Of a stretch of 64,000 bases of DNA, positions 1 to 7,249 are shown one piece after another. The notes beneath the pieces were generated by a model that saw only the letters and a list, made by a program, of their open reading frames with translations, did not search any database and was not told the origin of the DNA. This DNA comes from Chryseobacterium sp. ZHDP1. GTDB lineage: Bacteria > Bacteroidota > Bacteroidia > Flavobacteriales > Weeksellaceae. The stretch is taken from the NCBI RefSeq assembly GCF_018603435.1, contig NZ_CP075682.1:744001-808000 (forward strand), read 5' to 3'. Made by a program: the position numbers and the translations under genes. Numbering within the stretch: the first letter of the stretch is position 1; each line of letters begins with the position of its first letter.

Positions 1-374
1 AAACGCTTTTTTTTCCAGCCGGAAACAATGTCGTAATTATCCTGAACAACCATGTTGTACAATTCAGGGATTTCTTCCGGAAAATCCTGTAAATCAGCAT
101 CCATGGTGATGATGACATCTCCGTTTGTTCTTTCAAACGCAGCATGAAGCGCCTGAGATTTTCCGTAATTTTTAGAAAATTTAATTCCGTGGATCTGAGG
201 ATGCTGTACTTTCAAATTTTCGATAATGCTCCACGAAAGATCCGTACTTCCATCATCTACAAACCAGATTTCATAAGATAAACTATTTGATTTACAAACG
301 TTATCAATCCTTGAAAAAAGCTCTTCCAGAGAGGCTTCCTCATTCAGTAACGGAATAACTATAGATAAATTCAT
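1..374 (-). CDS. Family 2 glycosyltransferase, N-terminal part (cut by window edge)
   Basis: The N-terminal 124 residues of a GT-A fold family 2 glycosyltransferase are present; the rest lies beyond the window edge. It opens with MNLSIVIPLLNEE, the usual first strand, followed by the FVDDGSTD motif and by MDADLQDFPEEIP, which carries the DxD-type metal and nucleotide-sugar binding aspartates. The pattern is that of DPM/polyprenyl-phosphate glycosyltransferases, which load a sugar onto a lipid carrier at the cytoplasmic face of the membrane. The gene follows a DUF4199 membrane protein by 17 bp and is probably co-transcribed with it. Whether it has C-terminal membrane helices cannot be seen here. 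Confidence 0.9.
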   Translation of the reverse strand, partial: MNLSIVIPLLNEEASLEELFSRIDNVCKSNSLSYEIWFVDDGSTDLSWSIIENLKVQHPQIHGIKFSKNYGKSQALHAAFERTNGDVIITMDADLQDFPEEIPELYNMVVQDNYDIVSGWKKKR

Positions 375-391
375 TTAATTTTAATAAAAAA

Positions 392-991
392 TTATTCTTG
401 GTTTTGTTCTTCCTGATAGATTGTTTTTGTTCTGAAAAACGCTCCGAAAAACACTGACAAAACTACGTAAAATATAAGAATTGCCGCAAAATATCCTGAA
501 AAATGACTTGCAGTAAGCATATCTTTTCCTTTCACCGCTTCCGGAGAGAAGCTTGGAAGCCTTTCTTTGTACTTTTTATCCAGTTCATCAATGTCTTTCT
601 GGTGCTTTAAAACTTTTCTTGCAGAATAATATTCTTTATCCATTTCCGCTTTCTGTCTTGTCACATACTGATAATTCAGCAGTTTTTTCGCGTCTGTATC
701 TACAAAATTTAAGAAAGCATAAATGCTGAAAATGGATAAAATTCCTCCGATAAACATGGGAACGAAAGCTCTTTTAAATGCTTCTTTGAAGCTCACCGTT
801 CTATGGCTGCTCCAGTAAGATTTCACCGACCAGAACGCAGCTCCGGCATACAGAATCGGTAAAACGAAAGCATTGGCTTTCAATGAAATATCAAAATAAT
901 TAACTCCTGAAAAGAAGTAATACACCACGAAAAAAACGATCATCGTAGCGCCAAACAGTAAAATTCCTAATGTGGAAGGGCTCTTCGTCAT
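392..991 (-). CDS. DUF4199-type membrane protein
   Basis: A 199-residue protein with an N-terminal pair of membrane segments (about residues 5-30 and 40-60), a third near 80-100, a charged helical stretch rich in Lys, Glu and Tyr, and a last hydrophobic segment near 165-185. This matches the DUF4199 family common in Bacteroidetes, whose function is unknown. The frame is open 23 codons further upstream, but the ATG of MTKSPSTLG is preferred because the upstream residues are charged and would precede the first membrane helix unusually. It lies 17 bp ahead of a family 2 glycosyltransferase, so a role in envelope glycan work is possible but is only inferred. Confidence 0.75.
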   Translation of the reverse strand: MTKSPSTLGILLFGATMIVFFVVYYFFSGVNYFDISLKANAFVLPILYAGAAFWSVKSYWSSHRTVSFKEAFKRAFVPMFIGGILSIFSIYAFLNFVDTDAKKLLNYQYVTRQKAEMDKEYYSARKVLKHQKDIDELDKKYKERLPSFSPEAVKGKDMLTASHFSGYFAAILIFYVVLSVFFGAFFRTKTIYQEEQNQE

Positions 992-1090
992 ATCTAATTT
1001 TTTTGAAAATTTCTGAAAAATTATTGGTCTGAATTTCAGCAAACTACCTCTGCAAGCCAATTTTTTCCATTAATTTTCTTTAATAAAGTT

Positions 1091-1119
1091 TTGAGTTTTG
1101 CAAAATATTCCTACCTTTG
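1091..1119 (+). promoter_or_regulatory. Flavobacterial promoter of the SRP RNA gene
   Basis: TTG at 1091-1093, an 18-bp spacer, then TACCTTTG at 1112-1119. This fits the Bacteroidetes housekeeping consensus TTG-N17-21-TAnnTTTG. The predicted start, about five bases after the -7 box, coincides with the first base of the terminal SRP RNA stem. Confidence 0.85.
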
Positions 1120-1123
1120 CAAC

Positions 1124-1216
1124 GGCAAGTCCTAAACAACCAGCTCCTGAGAATCCTCCAGGGTGGGAACGCAGCAAAGGTAATCGGTCGTAGCGGTGTG
1201 ATTTAGGTAGCTTGCC
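1124..1216 (+). ncRNA. ffs: Signal recognition particle RNA, small bacterial type
   Basis: This is the RNA scaffold of SRP, which pairs with Ffh to target nascent membrane and secreted proteins. The terminal stem is formed by GGCAAG at 1124-1129 and CTTGCC at 1211-1216. The apical domain IV core reads CAGG, GUG, GGAA tetraloop, CGC, AGCA, the same arrangement as E. coli 4.5S RNA (CAGG, three pairs, GGAA, three pairs, AGCA). The length of about 93 nt fits the small form without an Alu domain. A run of T residues follows directly. An open frame on the opposite strand is an artefact of this gene. Confidence 0.93.
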
Positions 1217-1226
1217 ATTTTTTATT
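1217..1226 (+). terminator. T-rich terminator tract of the SRP RNA
   Basis: The terminal GC-containing stem of the SRP RNA is followed by ATTTTTTATT, so the RNA's own closing stem and this T tract probably act as the intrinsic terminator. Confidence 0.6.
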
Positions 1227-1325
1227 GGTTTAAGTTGAAGAGAGGTAATTGGATAATTATCTTTTTTTGTTTTTATATACTTCAACATTTTAATTCCTGT
1301 TTTCAAATTACCTCCCAACATTTAT

Positions 1326-2012
1326 TTAAAATTCGAACGTCTCTCCCAGTTTTGGTAAAACAAGTTCTACATTTTTATCTTCAAAATGCTTTAATGCACT
1401 TTCATGATTAATTTCAATAGCAGGGAAAGTATCAAAATGACATCCGATTACTTTTGGAGTTTTTAATAATTCTGCTGCTGCAAATGCTGCCTTTCTCGGG
1501 CACATTGTGTAGTGACTTCCGATCGGAAGGATGGAAAGGTGTAAATTACCGTACAACCTTGGAAACAGCTCCATATCTGCCATTACTCCGGTGTCTCCTG
1601 CCATATACAGGTTTTTACCTTCAGGAAGCCTGAAAATATAGCCTACAGGAACGCCGCCATAACTTCCGTCCGGAAACGAACTTGTATGATGAGCCGGAAC
1701 CATAGAAATTTTAAGATCATCGATTTTTGCTGATCCTCCTAAGTTGACATCGTCTGTGTTTTTTGCATTTTTAAAGTATCCGCAGATTTCGGGAACTGCA
1801 ATAAGTGTTGCTTCAGGATGATGCTGTAAAACTTCCTCTACATCCGCAATGTGATCTCCATGAGCGTGCGTTAATAAAATATAATCGATTTTCTGTGCAG
1901 AAATATCGAATCCTGACTCTGCCTTTTTATAGTTGTAGAATGGATCTGATAATATTGTTTTGTCTTTGTACGTGAACAAAAAGCAATTTTGTCCTAAGTA
2001 TTGTATTTTCAT
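1326..2012 (-). CDS. Metal-dependent hydrolase, UPF0173 / metallo-beta-lactamase fold
   Basis: A 228-residue metallo-beta-lactamase superfamily protein of the UPF0173 type. The diagnostic HxHxDH motif is seen in LLTHAHGDHIAD (His49, His51, Asp53, His54). Further ligand candidates are the His pair in VPAHHTSS, the Asp in MAGDTGVM and the His in IGCHFDTFP. It probably binds two metal ions in the cytoplasm; the substrate is unknown. It is the last gene of a run that starts with menB and menA, 29 bp after a small membrane gene. That placement does not by itself show a role in menaquinone synthesis. Confidence 0.88.
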   Translation of the reverse strand: MKIQYLGQNCFLFTYKDKTILSDPFYNYKKAESGFDISAQKIDYILLTHAHGDHIADVEEVLQHHPEATLIAVPEICGYFKNAKNTDDVNLGGSAKIDDLKISMVPAHHTSSFPDGSYGGVPVGYIFRLPEGKNLYMAGDTGVMADMELFPRLYGNLHLSILPIGSHYTMCPRKAAFAAAELLKTPKVIGCHFDTFPAIEINHESALKHFEDKNVELVLPKLGETFEF

Positions 2013-2041
2013 TTTAATTTATTTAAAAATTATATTTTGAT

Positions 2042-2323
2042 TTAGTCTGAAATTGTTGAATTAAATAAAATCTGAAATATCATGAAGCCGGTAAGCATCA
2101 AGATAAAAATCTGGATAATAAGGAATTCCTTTATCAGCTTTATTTTTCCTGCTAAAAAAAGCACCGCCATAACCGCGTTTGTCAAAACAGCAATCAGGAT
2201 TAAAAATGGCAGAAAGGCAATCTCTGAGAAAGACGCCCCATCCTGCATTTCATTAATTAAACTGTAAATTATAATGAATGCCGCTGCTACGGATAAACAG
2301 GAGGTAATTTTTAAAGCGGTCAT
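2042..2323 (-). CDS. Small three-helix membrane protein, unknown function
   Basis: A 93-residue hydrophobic protein not recognised as a named family. It shows three likely membrane helices: residues 8-24, about 34-58 and 66-87, with a short loop NEMQDG between the first two. It starts 9 bp after the menA stop codon and ends 29 bp before the UPF0173 hydrolase gene, so it is almost certainly translated from the menB-menA transcript. Tight spacing and the absence of an alternative frame support it as real. Function is unknown. Confidence 0.65.
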   Translation of the reverse strand: MTALKITSCLSVAAAFIIIYSLINEMQDGASFSEIAFLPFLILIAVLTNAVMAVLFLAGKIKLIKEFLIIQIFILMLTGFMIFQILFNSTISD

Positions 2324-2332
2324 ATTATTATT

Positions 2333-3262
2333 TTAACCAAACAGATTAAGTCCTGCAGCAGTAAGAGCTGCAATCATAAACGTCATGATTCCTACCTGTT
2401 TCAGGAAAGGATCCAGTTCTCTCGGATTTTTTACGGTCATAATCTTTCTTCTGATTTTCATTAAAGGGATCATTAAGATCATCACAATAAACACTTTGTA
2501 ATTCTGAGTCTGGAAAAAACCATTGACTCCTAAGAACAACAAAATTAAAATCAGAGGAAGCTGTAAAAGAATCATTTCATAAATCATTGCATTTTTGAAG
2601 CCGATTCTCAGTGCAAAACTGTTTTTCCCTGATAATTTATCGCTTTCGATGTCTCTCATATTGTTCAGGTTCAGAACAGCCATACTCATCATTCCGATCG
2701 CGGTTCCGGGCAGTAACATATCCCAGCTGAACGATTTGGTAAACAGGAAATAACTTCCGCAGACCGAAACAAGACCGAAGAAGATAAATACAAAAATATC
2801 TCCCAATCCCATGTATCCGTAAGGTTTCTTACCCACCGTATAACCAATTGCCGCTAAAATGCTCAAGATTCCCAAACCGATGAATATGTAAAATTCATTC
2901 ATATAATTGGGAATAAACGCCACATATAAAAGGGCTACTGTTGCTATAAAAGATAAAACGGAGAAAAGAATAACTGCATTTCTCATCTGTTTTGCCGTAA
3001 TTTTTCCTGAGGCTACTGCTCTTGCTTCTGCTTCTGTCGCTCTTTTGGCATCGGTTCCTTTTACTCCGTCTCCGTAATCATTGGCGTAATTTGAAAGGAT
3101 CTGGTATAATAAAGTTACAACTAATGCCAAAGCAAAAATTCTCCAGTCCCAAATTTTACCTTCACCATAAAGCCTCCATTTTGCAATGAAAGCTCCCATA
3201 ATAATTCCGCTGAGCGACAACGGCAACGTTCTAAGCCTTGCGGCTTTTATCCAATCTTTCAT
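2333..3262 (-). CDS. menA: 1,4-dihydroxy-2-naphthoate polyprenyltransferase
   Basis: A 309-residue UbiA-superfamily integral membrane prenyltransferase that attaches the polyprenyl tail to DHNA to give demethylmenaquinone. The first Asp-rich motif is NYANDYGDGVKGTD (residues 58-71) and the second is NNMRDIESDKLSGK (near 200-213); both bind the Mg-prenyl diphosphate. About eight to nine membrane helices are seen. The N-terminal KAARLRTLPLSLSG is typical of MenA. It lies 71 bp downstream of menB, and the spacer carries a long imperfect inverted repeat. The length is normal for the family. Confidence 0.93.
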   Translation of the reverse strand: MKDWIKAARLRTLPLSLSGIIMGAFIAKWRLYGEGKIWDWRIFALALVVTLLYQILSNYANDYGDGVKGTDAKRATEAEARAVASGKITAKQMRNAVILFSVLSFIATVALLYVAFIPNYMNEFYIFIGLGILSILAAIGYTVGKKPYGYMGLGDIFVFIFFGLVSVCGSYFLFTKSFSWDMLLPGTAIGMMSMAVLNLNNMRDIESDKLSGKNSFALRIGFKNAMIYEMILLQLPLILILLFLGVNGFFQTQNYKVFIVMILMIPLMKIRRKIMTVKNPRELDPFLKQVGIMTFMIAALTAAGLNLFG

Positions 3263-3271
3263 ATGTATAGG

Positions 3272-3330
3272 TAATGAGTAATTGGTAATAAGTAATGTTT
3301 TTATTGCTCATTACTCATTGCCAATTACTT
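3272..3330. repeat. Long imperfect inverted repeat in the menB-menA spacer
   Basis: Two arms of about 22 nt made from the words TAATTGGTAAT and GAGTAATG face each other around a T-rich loop, matching at about 19 of 22 positions. It fills nearly the whole spacer between menB and menA. It could form an mRNA hairpin that partly uncouples the two genes. The simple-sequence character suggests local expansion of a short repeat. Confidence 0.7.
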
Positions 3331-3333
3331 ATG

Positions 3334-4170
3334 TTAAGATATCCACTGATCGTCTCCGAAATTCGGCTTTCTTTTTTCAAGGAATGCATTTCTTCCTTCT
3401 TTTGCTTCCTCCGTCATGTACGCCAGACGTGTTGCTTCACCTGCAAAAACCTGCTGCCCCACCATTCCGTCGTCTGTAAGGTTCATGGCAAATTTCAGCA
3501 TTCTGATAGAAGTAGGAGATTTAGCTAAAATTTCCTGAGCCCATTCATAGGCTGTATCTTCCAGTTCTGCATGAGGAACCACTTTATTTACCATTCCCAT
3601 TTCGAAAGCTTCCTGAGCGGAATAATTTCTTCCTAAAAAGAAAATTTCGCGGGCTTTTTTCTGGCCTACCATTTTTGCAAGATAAGCAGATCCGTAACCT
3701 CCATCGAAACTTGTAACATCGGCATCGGTTTGCTTGAAAATTGCATGTTCTTCACTTGCTAAAGTAAGATCACAAACCACATGAAGAGAGTGTCCTCCAC
3801 CAACAGCCCAACCCGGAACCACTGCAATCACCACTTTTGGCATAAAACGGATGAGACGCTGAACTTCAAGAATATTTAAACGGTGTCTTCCGTCTTCTCC
3901 TACATACCCTTGATGTCCTCTTGCTTTCTGATCTCCACCACTGCAAAATGCCCAGCCTCCGTCTTTCGGACTTGGTCCTTCTCCTGAAAGCAGGACAACA
4001 CCAATTTTCGGATCTTCATAAGCGTCATAAAAAGCATCGTATAATTCTGAGGTTGTTTTTGGTCTGAAAGCGTTACGGACTTCCGGTCTGTTGAAAGCAA
4101 TTCTCGCTACCCCATTACATTTTTTGTACGTAATATCTTCGTATTCTTTGGCGGTTTTCCACTCAATCAT
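3334..4170 (-). CDS. menB: 1,4-dihydroxy-2-naphthoyl-CoA synthase
   Basis: A 278-residue crotonase-superfamily enzyme that cyclises o-succinylbenzoyl-CoA to DHNA-CoA in menaquinone synthesis. The crotonase fold is recognised from VARIAFNRPEVRNAFRP, the oxyanion-hole segment FCSGGDQKARG with GYVGEDG after it, and VVPGWAVGGGHSLH followed by FKQTDADVTSFDGGYGSAYLA, all characteristic of MenB rather than enoyl-CoA hydratase. An in-frame ATG lies 7 codons upstream, but a TAnnTTTG box on this strand would start transcription only about a dozen bases before the chosen ATG. The shorter start (MIEWKTAKEY) is therefore preferred. It heads the menB-menA operon. Confidence 0.94.
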   Translation of the reverse strand: MIEWKTAKEYEDITYKKCNGVARIAFNRPEVRNAFRPKTTSELYDAFYDAYEDPKIGVVLLSGEGPSPKDGGWAFCSGGDQKARGHQGYVGEDGRHRLNILEVQRLIRFMPKVVIAVVPGWAVGGGHSLHVVCDLTLASEEHAIFKQTDADVTSFDGGYGSAYLAKMVGQKKAREIFFLGRNYSAQEAFEMGMVNKVVPHAELEDTAYEWAQEILAKSPTSIRMLKFAMNLTDDGMVGQQVFAGEATRLAYMTEEAKEGRNAFLEKRKPNFGDDQWIS

Positions 4171-4188
4171 TTTTGTAAAAATTTTTCT

Positions 4189-4196
4189 CAAAGATA
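4189..4196 (-). promoter_or_regulatory. Promoter -7 box of the menB-menA operon
   Basis: CAAAGATA on the plus strand is TATCTTTG on the minus strand, a perfect TAnnTTTG box. The predicted start lies about 12 bp before the menB ATG at 4170 and would exclude the upstream in-frame ATG. No clean -33 TTG is seen at the usual distance. Confidence 0.6.
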
Positions 4197-4289
4197 CGGA
4201 ATTGCAGAGAATTTTAACATTGATTTTTGATGATAATCGTTGGAATTTTGGTTCGAATATCAGCTGTTTTTGATGCTAGAAATTATTTT

Positions 4290-4549
4290 AACCTGAGTTC
4301 GGGATAAGTCTTATTACACGCAACGTTAAACAAAGAGATTCAATTATCAGTAATTCAGCTTTTAAGATATACAAAGGCGTAAAACTTATCAAAGTAATAC
4401 CATTTTTGTCTTTTTTAAATAAACGAAGTGCTTTTGTTTAGCTTACCAACTTTCAATAAGTAAAAAAATCTTTTGTTTTTCTTTGCGATAAATAAATACT
4501 ATACTATAAATCAATTATTTAAATTTATTTCTTATCCCGAACTAAGGTT
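4290..4549. mobile_element. MITE-like element, copy 1 (260 bp)
   Basis: A non-coding element bounded by 19-bp terminal inverted repeats, AACCTGAGTTCGGGATAAG at the left and its complement with one mismatch at the right. A second copy of the same length and about 90% identity lies at 23496-23756. The copies match from end to end and stop abruptly at the repeats, as expected for a non-autonomous transposon. The flanks repeat ATTTT on both sides (4285-4289 and 4550-4554), a possible 5-bp target duplication, though the A/T-rich context makes this uncertain. No open frame is present and the parent transposase is not in the window. Confidence 0.75.
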
Positions 4550-4607
4550 ATTTTAATACAAATTTCGCTGCATCTTGTTTAACGGCTCATTGTTTTTAAA
4601 TTACATC

Positions 4608-4637
4608 CTGTTTAAACTTTTTTACCGCAAAAGATGA
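4608..4637. repeat. Fragment of the TTAACCGCAAAAG palindromic repeat family
   Basis: CTGTTTAAACTTTTTTACC followed by GCAAAAGAT matches one end of the dispersed repeats at 20291-20496 and 22774-22976. Only one end is clear, so this is probably a decayed remnant. The rest of the gene-free stretch from 4171 to 4837 holds the MITE-like element and otherwise A/T-rich DNA with no frame or structure that I can name. Confidence 0.5.
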
Positions 4638-4901
4638 AAAATATTTTGATACTTTAGTTACTTTTGGCTCAAAAAATTGAATAATGCTGAATATTTGAAA
4701 ACTAACTTTATTCCAATACAAAACCCGAATTTTTTTTGAAGATTAAATTTGGGCAATAGAAACAGATTCTTCAATACGCTTCGCTTCTTTCATAATGACA
4801 GATATCTAATACTACATTATTAAAGCATGAAAATATTGGCATAATACTGAAAAATAGTTGGTAGAATCCTATCAAAACCTCATTGTTAGGCTGCTTGGAG
4901 G

Positions 4902-4931
4902 AAGTTTTATGAAACGTGTTTCATAAAACTT
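4902..4931 (+). promoter_or_regulatory. Perfect 14-bp inverted repeat just upstream of the transposase
   Basis: AAGTTTTATGAAAC and GTTTCATAAAACTT pair perfectly around a GT centre, followed by TTTT. It ends 16 bp before the transposase ATG. It could act as a terminator for transcripts entering from outside, as a hairpin hiding the ribosome site, or as a transposase or repressor binding site. All three are inferred. Confidence 0.65.
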
Positions 4932-4947
4932 TTTCTTTGTCTGAAAA

Positions 4948-5910
4948 ATGGCAAAAAAACGTTGTTGGTCTTGTTCAAGCCTGGAGGTAATTCGTTGGGG
5001 AAAACAAGGGGGAAAGCAAAGATTTAAATGTAAAAATTGCGGGATTTTATTTACTCAAAACAGAACGGAGCAGAGAATTAAAAATCGTTTTATCTGGTTC
5101 AAAAAATGGGTATTGGAAAGGCAGACCTACAAAACGCTTTGCAGAGACAGCGGTTATTCGAAAGATACTTTGCAGAAAACATTTTATACCATTTTAGAGC
5201 AGTCTCCTACCTTAAAGATCATCAAACGGGAAAAGGTGAATTTAAGAATGGATGCAACTTATTTTGCTCAGTTCTGTTTAATTGCTTATCAGGATGATTT
5301 TGATGGATATACACAGCTTATCCGTTTTACCGATGGAGAACATTATGAAGAAATCAGGGAAGATTTAAACAATCTTTTACGGCTGGGCGTAAAGCTGGAA
5401 AGCATTACTACAGATGGACATAAAAGCGTTTTGAAAGCCATAAATAAATCTGATGGAGACATCATTACTCAGAGATGTCTGGTTCATATTCAGAGAATGT
5501 GCCTGATCTGGCTCACAAAGTTTCCTAAACACATTGCCGGTCAGGAACTTCGAAAACACGTTTTATTATTACTGAAAATTAAAACACAAAACGATAAAAT
5601 CTGGTGGAAAAATGAACTCAACGACTGGTATTTGAGACATCAGGATTATATTAATGAAAAAACAATTAATCTTGAAACCGAAAGATACTGGTATACCCAC
5701 AAGCTTATCAGACGATCGTATTTTACTATAAAACGGGCATTGCCCAATATGTTTCATTATCTGGAAAATCCCAATATTCCTAAAACAACCAATGGTATTG
5801 AGGGATATTTCAGCCATTTAAAAAATCATCTCGACCTGCACAGAGGTCTCACATTGAAAAACCGAATCAATTTCATCAAATGGTATATTTATTTTTCTAA
5901 CGAAAAATAG
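4948..5910 (+). CDS. Transposase, IS256-related variant with N-terminal zinc ribbon
   Basis: A 320-residue DDE-type transposase. The N-terminus is a zinc ribbon with CxxC at Cys6/Cys9 and CxxC at Cys28/Cys31, followed by a helix-turn-helix-like region (WVLERQTYKTLCRDSGYSKDTL). The catalytic triad is proposed as Asp102 in LRMDATYF, Asp156 in ITTDGHKS and Glu285 in TTNGIEGYFSHLKN. The CLVHIQR segment after the second Asp and the TNGIEG motif are typical of the IS256/MULE-like group that includes the IS1249-type zinc-binding variants. The frame is intact and lies between matching terminal repeats. The exact IS subfamily is inferred from motifs. Confidence 0.88.
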   Translation: MAKKRCWSCSSLEVIRWGKQGGKQRFKCKNCGILFTQNRTEQRIKNRFIWFKKWVLERQTYKTLCRDSGYSKDTLQKTFYTILEQSPTLKIIKREKVNLRMDATYFAQFCLIAYQDDFDGYTQLIRFTDGEHYEEIREDLNNLLRLGVKLESITTDGHKSVLKAINKSDGDIITQRCLVHIQRMCLIWLTKFPKHIAGQELRKHVLLLLKIKTQNDKIWWKNELNDWYLRHQDYINEKTINLETERYWYTHKLIRRSYFTIKRALPNMFHYLENPNIPKTTNGIEGYFSHLKNHLDLHRGLTLKNRINFIKWYIYFSNEK

Positions 5911-5949
5911 AGTTTTTTTAGCCATAAGGTTCATCCGATAATAAACGAA

Positions 5950-5971
5950 AAGGTGAGGGAAACCTCACCTT
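5950..5971. terminator. Hairpin inside the IS, downstream of the transposase
   Basis: AAGGTGAGG and CCTCACCTT form a perfect 9-bp stem around a GAAA tetraloop. On the plus strand it is followed by AAAA, not T; on the minus strand by TTTT. It may end transcription entering the IS from the menB side or form the 3' end of the transposase mRNA. Confidence 0.5.
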
Positions 5972-6133
5972 AAAACTATCGTTTTGAACATTAATCCTAT
6001 TGCTGAAAAGTTGATCTCCACCAGTGCTTTTGTCCTCTTCGGATTAACATCCATAATTTATTAAAATATATCCTGAATTTCACCAACTATTTTTCAGTAC
6101 ATTACCAAAATATTTGTTTCTATTAAATAAAAA

Positions 6134-6159
6134 AAACCGAAACAAAAACGTTCCGGTTT
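6134..6159 (-). terminator. Terminator of the TPR gene (and gyrA operon)
   Basis: AAACCGAAAC and GTTCCGGTTT form a stem with one mismatch. On the minus strand it is followed by a T-rich tract. It lies about 25 bp beyond the stop of the TPR gene, between it and the IS. Confidence 0.7.
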
Positions 6160-6183
6160 ATATTTAACTGTAAGTATCTGAAA

Positions 6184-7221
6184 TTATTTCGCTGGCTGCT
6201 TTGCTGCCAATTCAGCTTCTTTAGCTTTCATTTCATTATACTTGGCTGTATTTTTAGATGTATTATACACATCCTTCATTACCTGAACAGCTGTAATATC
6301 GTTTGGTAATGCCTGAAGCCATTTTTCCCCGTAAGGAATTGCTTTTGTAAACCTTTCTTTTCTTGCTTCAATTAATTTTGTAGCATCGTCCGGTTTTGTT
6401 TTTCTTAATGCATTGATTTCAGCTACAGCTTTTTCATCATCTCCGATTACAGTGTACACTAAGTTCTGATAAGCATTGGCAAAATCAGGTTTCAATTCGA
6501 TTGCCTTCTGGAAAGATGCAATTGCTTCTGCAGTTGTTGCAGGATTTTTTGCCTGAAGAACTCCTAAATTATACCAATTGGTAGCATCGGTAGGATTTTT
6601 AGCCAGCTGTTCTTTCAGGTTTGTCATGAATTTTTCTGTATTTCCTGATGCATACAGTGCACTTCCCTGATATTCTTTCAATTTGGCACTGTTTGGAAAT
6701 TTAGCCAGTCCTTTTTCAATTAATGCTAAAGCTTCATCATTTTTCTTTGCATTGATTAATAAAGTTGCCAAAGTCTCATATAAATCCTGTTCAACACTTG
6801 GAGACTGTTCTGTTTTGAAGTCTGAATAATCTTTTGAAGATGTTTTCTTCAGTAATTCCCAGGTATTTTTATCATAGCTCGCCACCTGACCTGTTTTGTT
6901 ATCTTTTGCAGTATAGGTGGTTTCAACACCTGTATAACCGGAATTGATAAGGTCTGTATATATTTTTGTAGCCTGAGGGATATCGTTTGCCAAAGCATAA
7001 TTCAATCCTGAGTAATACATATATACTTTATTGTCCTGCCCGTTTGTTTTCAGTAAGTTATAAACTTCCATGAATTTAGGAGCCGCTGCTGCATAATTTT
7101 TCGCATTGTAAGCGTCCATTGCAACTTTATTGGCTTCCTGCAGTTTTGCATTAACATCTTCTTTTTGTCCGAAAACGAAAGCAGATGCAACAATAGCTAT
7201 ACCTAAAATTAGTTTTCTCAT
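6184..7221 (-). CDS. Secreted TPR-repeat protein
   Basis: A 345-residue protein with a Sec signal peptide (MRKLILGIAIVASAFVFGQ) and several tetratricopeptide repeats. The clearest lie around DAYNAKNYAAAAPKFMEVYN, DATNWYNLGVLQAKNPATTA and AIASFQKAIELKPDFANAYQ. Such proteins are periplasmic or surface scaffolds; no catalytic motif is seen. The first in-frame start would be a GTG two codons upstream; the ATG at MRKLILG gives a normal signal peptide and is chosen. It follows gyrA by 28 bp and is likely co-transcribed with it, a linkage also common in other flavobacteria. Specific function is unknown. Confidence 0.82.
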   Translation of the reverse strand: MRKLILGIAIVASAFVFGQKEDVNAKLQEANKVAMDAYNAKNYAAAAPKFMEVYNLLKTNGQDNKVYMYYSGLNYALANDIPQATKIYTDLINSGYTGVETTYTAKDNKTGQVASYDKNTWELLKKTSSKDYSDFKTEQSPSVEQDLYETLATLLINAKKNDEALALIEKGLAKFPNSAKLKEYQGSALYASGNTEKFMTNLKEQLAKNPTDATNWYNLGVLQAKNPATTAEAIASFQKAIELKPDFANAYQNLVYTVIGDDEKAVAEINALRKTKPDDATKLIEARKERFTKAIPYGEKWLQALPNDITAVQVMKDVYNTSKNTAKYNEMKAKEAELAAKQPAK

Positions 7222-7249
7222 AATCACTATTTATATTAATTGTACAATA

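Larger units (their letters stand above)
4838..6106 (+). mobile_element. Complete insertion sequence, IS256-related with zinc ribbon (1,269 bp)
   Basis: A full IS with both ends visible. The left end starts GGCATAATACTGAAAAATAG and the right end, read inward, starts GGTAATGTACTGAAAAATAG. The two terminal inverted repeats agree over an 18-bp core (TACTGAAAAATAGTTGGT) plus the outer GG. The bases outside are AAAATATT at 4830-4837 and AAAATATT at 6107-6114, a perfect 8-bp target-site duplication. One transposase gene fills the centre. The intact ends, duplication and frame suggest a fairly recent and possibly still active insertion. It sits between menB and the TPR gene and breaks no recognisable gene. 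Confidence 0.92.

Noticed and set aside
1070..1321. Minus-strand frame of 83 codons
   Set aside because: It is antisense to the SRP RNA, which explains the sequence fully.
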